Shown piece after piece: positions 59,301 to 64,000 of a DNA stretch of 64,000 bases. The notes beneath the pieces were generated by a model. It was not told where the DNA came from. It saw only the letters and a program-made list of their open reading frames with translations, and made no database searches. The stretch spans positions 62,001 through 126,000 of the forward strand of contig JAULBX010003777.1 in the NCBI GenBank assembly GCA_032358255.1. The letters run 5' to 3'. Source of the stretch: Heterotrichella gracilis (Eukaryota > Sar > Xanthophyceae > Tribonematales > Xanthonemataceae). How positions within the stretch are numbered: the first letter of the stretch is position 1; each line of letters opens with the position of its first letter. Position numbers and translations under genes: made by a program.

Positions 59301-59391
59301 GGCTAGTAGAGGGGGTGAAACCTTACCCGTCTGGGATGGGGACCAGGAAGCGGTCCGCCAGCAGGGACTGGTCAAACTCGCTGAGCGCCAC
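56352..59391 (-). CDS. TMEM192-like membrane protein with C-terminal coiled coil (5' incomplete)
   Basis: Seven minus-strand exons: 59327-59391, 58786-58951, 58310-58432, 57854-58036, 57576-57664, 56798-57083 and 56352-56537 (TAG); 365 residues. Hydrophobic spans: LHTLWVVWLFAGLHLPLLLL, GEVVLLALAYGLQAWL, IVSIGCAALLLASQWLW and LLTGIVIIGFQSLGACAFAL. Then VHKLAKVQRLPD leads into a coiled coil (DVVEAQGEVLRYLQRHC, then long Ala/Glu/Arg/Leu heptads). Four spans followed by a membrane-proximal linker and a coiled coil beginning 'Q-x-x-x-I/L-x-Y-L-x-x-H' recalls TMEM192, a lysosomal/vacuolar dimeric protein. Confidence in the family is moderate. The last exon ends in a (GlyAla)n run. The first exon, with the ATG, was not found; the 59391 acceptor is in phase 0, so at least one exon lies upstream. 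Confidence 0.7.
56620..56775. repeat. Echoes of TMEM192-like exon 56798-57083 (donor edge)
   Basis: Plus-strand CACCTGCAGCAGCACCACCT with CCACCTCCCTCTGCTCC (56651-56687), and a partial GCCTCCCTCTGCTCCCCCCA (56745-56764), copy the real CACCTGCAGCTGCGCCACCT with CCGCCTCCCTCTGCTCC. CCCTAAAACCCC lies at the junction. Confidence 0.9.
57660..57805. repeat. Echo of TMEM192-like exon 57854-58036 (donor edge)
   Basis: Plus-strand CCTACCTGCAGCATGTAAAA (57788-57807) copies ATACCTGTAGCGTGTACAGC at the exon end. The next exon's own acceptor region (CACCTGCAGCGTGTTAA, 57663-57679) is similar too. AT-rich tetranucleotide runs (AATA, AACA) fill the space. Confidence 0.6.
58735..58780. repeat. Echo of TMEM192-like exon 58786-58951 (donor edge)
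   Basis: CCTTGGCTTTGAAGGGTTTG copies CCTTGGTTTTGAAGCAGC of the exon end, with GGGGCTTAGGGTTCTCTTA between them. Confidence 0.7.
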
Positions 59392-60569
59392 CTGGCAGCT
59401 GCCGTCAGCTACTTGCATACTGTTCCTGTTGTATCCTTGGTACTGACTAGTGGGTCAAGAGTGGAGTGCTGCCCAGATGGCTAGCACCTGCCAGTAAGAA
59501 ATGGTTCTATACATATACTAACTTCGGAGTCTGAGGTGTCCAATGGGCAGGTGCACTAGGTGAGCTGGCTCCTATCCAAGCCGGGTGCTGCCTGTGTTGC
59601 TGCTTTGCACAGTTAACGCAGTGGGCTATGGGCCTGCAAAGGAATATATTGGTGGGTCAACGGGTGCAAGCACGAGCGAGGATAAGCTCAACAGGGAGAA
59701 CGTTGTGGATTGCTGGAGCAAGCTGCCTAGTGTAGGCGTTACGTGTGGGTGGAGGGACCGAGCTGCCTAGTGTAGGCGTCTGCATGCTTTGAGCGCAAAA
59801 AAACGTGACGGCTAAGGTTCCAGAACACCGCACGATGCACAGACAACCCAACTCACCAAACGTGCCACAGTGCTTGCAAGCAGCACCATGCAAAATATAC
59901 CTGTGTTTGACGGAGTCATAGGTCACTGAGGGCTGCCGCAGGGACCTTTCAACAAGAGCACGTCACTGCAGTTCACAGAGTGGCATGCAGGTTCGAACCC
60001 ACCACCCACTGCACAAGTTGGCAGCTAAACCTCGTCGATACGTGCTTGCCAGCTGAAACGGTCTTCAATTCGTGGCTGAAGCCCTACCCGTTGATAACGC
60101 CTGGGTGAGCAGCTCCCAACCAGTGGCATGCATGCGGACAGCTATTTTGGAAGGTGTGCAAAGAGCTCTGAACCACCAGTACAACGGCTACTCCAACCCG
60201 ACGTACAGATGAAATCCAACCACAGAGGGTATTTGGTTGCAAGTGTCGGACAGCAACTGAGCCAGCTTATATCTCCTATCTATCCAGCCTGTCATTGAAA
60301 CTTTCACCCTCTTCAACTTGACTTTGAAAGCCTATTTACAGAGTTGCGCTACCGTTGCAGGGGAGTTACAGCAACAATAAAAGTACTGTTTTGTATTGTC
60401 TAATCTATTTCAAAGCACCTCTCGTGCCTCTCGTACTGTTATAAATCTTTGCCAAGCTTGTGGGCATTGGGCATCTGCGATGGGTCAACTGTGACCCAAG
60501 TTGCGTTGGTCCGCTTTGCAGTTTTGACGATGAAACCTGCTTCGTGACACTGTCTTTGGGTTGAGAACG
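59392..60569. other. Divergent spacer between TMEM192-like gene and TRS130
   Basis: It should hold the missing first exon of the TMEM192-like gene and both promoters. A minus-strand ATG at about 59926 opens a short frame to a GTATAT donor, but its phase does not fit the 59391 acceptor. GGTTCGAACCC near 59992 resembles a Pol III B box without a foldable tRNA. Confidence 0.45.
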
Positions 60570-63500
60570 ATGGAGGATGTGCTCAGCGAATACGCGTTCA
60601 ACATTGCCATAGAAGACATCGGGAGCGCTTGGCAGCTCATAAAGGATGTAAGTGCATGCATGCATATGGGTTTGAAGCGAGAATTCAACGCTGCGGCCGA
60701 TGGGCAACGTCTTGAGCTCTCATCCAATGAGGTCGTAAGCGCATGTTGACTTGCATGGAATGGTGTCGAGGTTTTGAACCCCTTAGGTTGCAGCACCAAA
60801 CCTCCACCTGTGCAGCACCGTTCCAGCAAGCTTTGCAACCCTTCAGCAACCTTGCAGCACTCCAGAAACGTTTTGCCAGGTCCTTGCATCAGCCTGGGCC
60901 TGACCCCCCATCCCTGCATGGCTGACTGACTGATTGCTGGGTAGTGTCACAAAAGCATGCACCATCCCGCAGTTTTGCACCACCTGTACCATGCAATATT
61001 CTTCACATTATTTAAAAGCCTGCGGCTGTCACAACTCAACGTCATTGCACCCCACTTGCAGGCCGTGGCAGCACGGATGCCGCTGAAAAGCTTGACTGTG
61101 AAAAGCAAGCTGGGCGCGGCAGTGCAAGTGGAGGAGTTGCCCATCAGGCAAGGCTCAAACAGATCCCGCATACACCCTCCTACAATGCTCAAGCACCAGC
61201 TCTCTTGCTGGATCCATGACAGCCATGCCGTCTCAACACCTGCATCTTGAGGGCAGCATGTACACTGCTGGACTTCACAGTTGTGCCCACAGCAGTGCTG
61301 CTCTGTCGTTGCGCCACCTGTTCCACCACCACCATTGCGCCACCTGTCCCACCACCACTCACCGCTCATCGCCAGTCAGTGGCCTCCCACACCCCACGCC
61401 CGTGTCCACATTGCAAGACCCTCTCGGCAAGATGTACCATCCATTGGTTTCAGTGACACCTCCACAGCAACGCCTGCACTTGTTCTGGCGTTGCACCACC
61501 ACTCCCCACTCTTCACCCGTCAGTGCCCCCCCACCCCCACCCCCCACCCCTCAGGTGCATGACCACCTCGGACCCGCGGCTCAAGCGGCTGTGGGGGAAC
61601 GCGCAAAACCCCGTCACGTGGTTCAGGAACCCCTTTGCGTACCTCATCGTGGTAAGGACACAAAACCCTAAACCCTAAAACCCTGTGCATGCCACACTCG
61701 GTGGTGAGGGGCACGCATGCTCCTGGCACCCTGGCCAATCCCAGTGGCGACGGCGGTTCACAGCGCATGGGAGGGGCAAGCGGGGCATGGTGCTTTAGTA
61801 CTCTGTCCGCATCTGCACCATGGTCCCCGGTGTTGAGGTATAAGGGCGTCCAACCTTGAGCTCCAGCATAGTGTGGTTCATCGGGTCTTTGTCATCGCTG
61901 AGGCTAAGTGCACAGGCTGAAACTCATTTTGGCCTCAGCGGTAGCGCAAGCCCTATGACCCAGACTATGCTGGTGCACCAGATCACCGCACTGTAGATAC
62001 CCTTATATTGCAACACTAGGCAAAACATTTCTGCATGCTTCAATGCTTAAACTTGTGCACAATGTGTAGCATTGGCAATTTGGCTCAACCGAACCAACCA
62101 CCCAAAGCTTGCGCTTTCACGACAGCTCCGCAAAACCCTTGCTTAGGTTTGCCTGGAGGACCCCGACGAGTACAAGCGTGTGGTCCGACCCCACATCAAG
62201 AGCCTGGTTGACAAGGGGGAGAAGGACTACATGGCGGGGACAGCGGAGTACATCATCGTGTACATTCGCCCACCCACCTCAGACCCGGCCTCCAAGAATG
62301 TAAAAAAGGTACAGGGTCAGATTGGGTGTGCATGTGAGGGGGGGATGGCCATGAGTACTCACTTGCTCATAAAGCATGCAATGGGCCCATCAGAATTGCG
62401 CTGCTGCCATGGGACGGACAGGGCTTCAGGCACGCACAGAATTTTCTGGCTATGCCATCAAAGCCATTACCCCTCATAGCAGAATATGATTCTTGAGATT
62501 GACATCGGTTCCTGCATGGTCTCCAAGACATCATACACCTTATTTCAGTCCCACACCCAAACAACTCCCACATCCCGACCCTAGGTGCTGACTCTCAACC
62601 CTAAACCTCTAAACCCCTCCCCAGGTGTTTGAGCAGCTCAAGTATGAGTTCAACACCAAACGGCGGGAGCGGTGCGTGCGCATCGACCCGCCGGTGCAGG
62701 GCGCCTCCGCCAACCCCCTGACTGTGACGGGGTTGCTGGAGCTGGAGCAATGCCTGCGGGAAGCGGTGCCAGCGGTGTTTGAGGTGGGCAATGAGTTAAA
62801 AAAAAAAGTAAAATTTCGTTTCTTTTGGGGAGAATAATTCTGCTATAATTTCATGTGAATATTTGTAGTGTAAAGGATTTCAAAGTACCAGCTGGCTGCC
62901 ATTGAACATGCGTGGGTGGTTTAGGAAAAGAGGCTGGCAATAAGCAGGGCACTGCCCTCCTGTGCATACCTGCACCCTATCATGGCAAATCATGGCGGGC
63001 ATGCAGAGCAGCAGGCAGGGCAAGCGCTGTGTCCCTCATGGGCTGCATGCCTTGACATGACCTTGGCAGCGTGGATCTGCAAGCATGGGTAGGCACAAGA
63101 TATCGGTAGAAATTGAAAATTCAATGTACCACGCGCACTGTTTGGTGCCCCGTGGGCATGCCCAGCCATGCGGCAACACATGCATTATCAATCGGGTGCT
63201 TGCGATTTAGTCGCATCGCAAACTCCTGACTTGGATTCGACATGACAGTGCCCTGTCCCCCCCACGCGCAGGCACGCGTGACTGCTTACACAGAGGAGCT
63301 TCGGCGGTTAGCTGCGCTGCGGCCGCCACCGCCCCTGGGTCAGGTGTGATGTGGTCACAATTATCCATGAATATTAAAATTTTAATTATTGTGCTTCCAC
63401 TTATAAACAGAATCAATGTTTACTCGCAAAGTTGCAATGGTGATCATGCTTGCAAGGAGGGCCTCCCAGCGAGTAAGAAATCCCTGTGGCCAAATGAGCA

Positions 63501-63830
63501 CCTTTGGGTCAACCTCCCTGCTGAATACTGTGCTGCGCTTAGGAGGAATGCGTAAACATGTAATAAAGTGCCATGCCGTGGCAGGCACTAACGGAAGCGT
63601 CTAATCGTAGAGATGCACCCAGAAATCAAAGCCATGCCCTGGTGCATTCCTTACATTGCGTCTGCTACTGCAGGTGTTCCTGGTGAAGGACAGCCTTGCT
63701 GTGATGTGTGCGGGTGCGGGCCTGTACGAGGATGCGCTGCGCGAGTACCTGGAGCTCGAGGTGGTGGTGCTTGAGGCGGCGGCGGCAGCGGAGGGGGGCG
63801 GGGGGCCGGGGGCGGTGGCCAGGAGCTTTG
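60570..63830 (+). CDS. TRS130: TRS130 / TRAPPC10, TRAPPII tethering subunit (3' partial)
   Basis: Seven exons in the window: 60570-60647, 61062-61147, 61555-61651, 62147-62308, 62625-62783, 63272-63343 and 63674-63830. The gene continues past the right edge. 270 codons here, intact frame. Matches to plant TRS130 in order: W-x-L/V-I-K near the start; the LPIR block; NPVTWFRNPFAYLIV; EDPDEYKRVVRPHIKSLV; EYIIVYIRPP; ASKNVKKVFEQLKYEFNTK; RRERCVRID; TAYTEELRRL; and VFLVKDSLAVM with LYEDALREYLELE. TRS130 belongs to the TRAPPII complex, which activates Rab11-type GTPases at the trans-Golgi in secretion and cytokinesis. The second intron begins with GC (GCAAGG at 61148), and the fourth exon follows a TAG acceptor. 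Confidence 0.92.
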
Positions 63831-64000
63831 GTGCGTGTGGGGGAAAGGAGGGGTGAGGGGGGGTAGTGCTCTGGCTGGTGGTGGTTGCAGAGTCAATGGG
63901 GGCAGGAGAGGGTACCCCCAGGAAATCCTGTGCTGCGCTGCCTACCATTGGCTACCCAGTACCCTGAAAGAATTCCCTCACCATGCTTAAACCAATCGCC
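63831..64000 (+). other. Intron of TRS130 at right edge
   Basis: Follows the donor GTGCGTG after 63830. No acceptor or next exon is seen before the window ends. Confidence 0.7.

Noticed and set aside
59985-60010. tRNA gene suggested by GGTTCGAACCC
   Set aside because: The T-arm stem does not pair, and no acceptor stem or D-arm can be drawn around it.

Overview
The window is nuclear DNA of a eukaryote, most probably a green alga (Chlorophyta). Genes are split into many short exons with GT-AG introns (and at least two GC-AG introns). Telomere-like TTTAGGG/CCCTAAA strings are scattered through introns. The recognisable proteins match plant/algal families: an external-type NAD(P)H dehydrogenase with an EF-hand, a BOU-type mitochondrial carrier, a DUF3700 protein and TRS130. 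No prokaryotic operons, rRNA, convincing tRNA or CRISPR array were seen. I cannot name the species.

Layout. 0.5-15.2 kb (+): two tandem copies of a multi-exon gene for a secreted, very cysteine-rich protein. The exons pair one to one, but each copy carries one different disabling change. 16.6-24.3 kb (-): a mitochondrial pyruvate carrier 1 (MPC1) module followed in frame by a type II NADH dehydrogenase module with an EF-hand; together they read as one possible fusion. 25.3-32.4 kb (+): Claspin/Mrc1 replication-checkpoint adaptor. 33.8-34.1 kb: retroelement-like sequence with a hammerhead ribozyme motif. 34.4-34.7 kb (+): an orphan terminal exon. 36.1-37.3 kb (-): probable plastid membrane protein, divergent from a DUF3700 amidotransferase-like gene at 37.6-39.9 kb (+). 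42.3-46.2 kb (+): NSE4 of the SMC5/6 complex. 47.6-50.6 kb (+): BOU-like mitochondrial carrier. 51.7-55.5 kb (-): protein phosphatase methylesterase 1. 56.4-59.4 kb (-): TMEM192-like membrane protein. 60.6 kb to the right edge (+): TRS130/TRAPPC10.

The exon models were built by hand from splice sites, reading phase and family similarity. Every multi-exon model adds up to an intact frame, except for the two lesions in the cysteine-rich copies. The genes are mostly unrelated housekeeping functions: mitochondrial metabolism, chromosome maintenance, phosphatase regulation and vesicle tethering.

The most unusual signal is not a gene. From about 16 to 59 kb, almost every gene carries diverged direct copies ('echoes') of the edges of its own exons in the adjacent intron or 3' flank. 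Echoes often include the splice site and are often joined by TTTAGGG-like spacers. I found more than 25 of them in eight genes, and none in the cysteine-rich pair. They look like products of one repeated local-duplication process and create tandem decoy splice sites.
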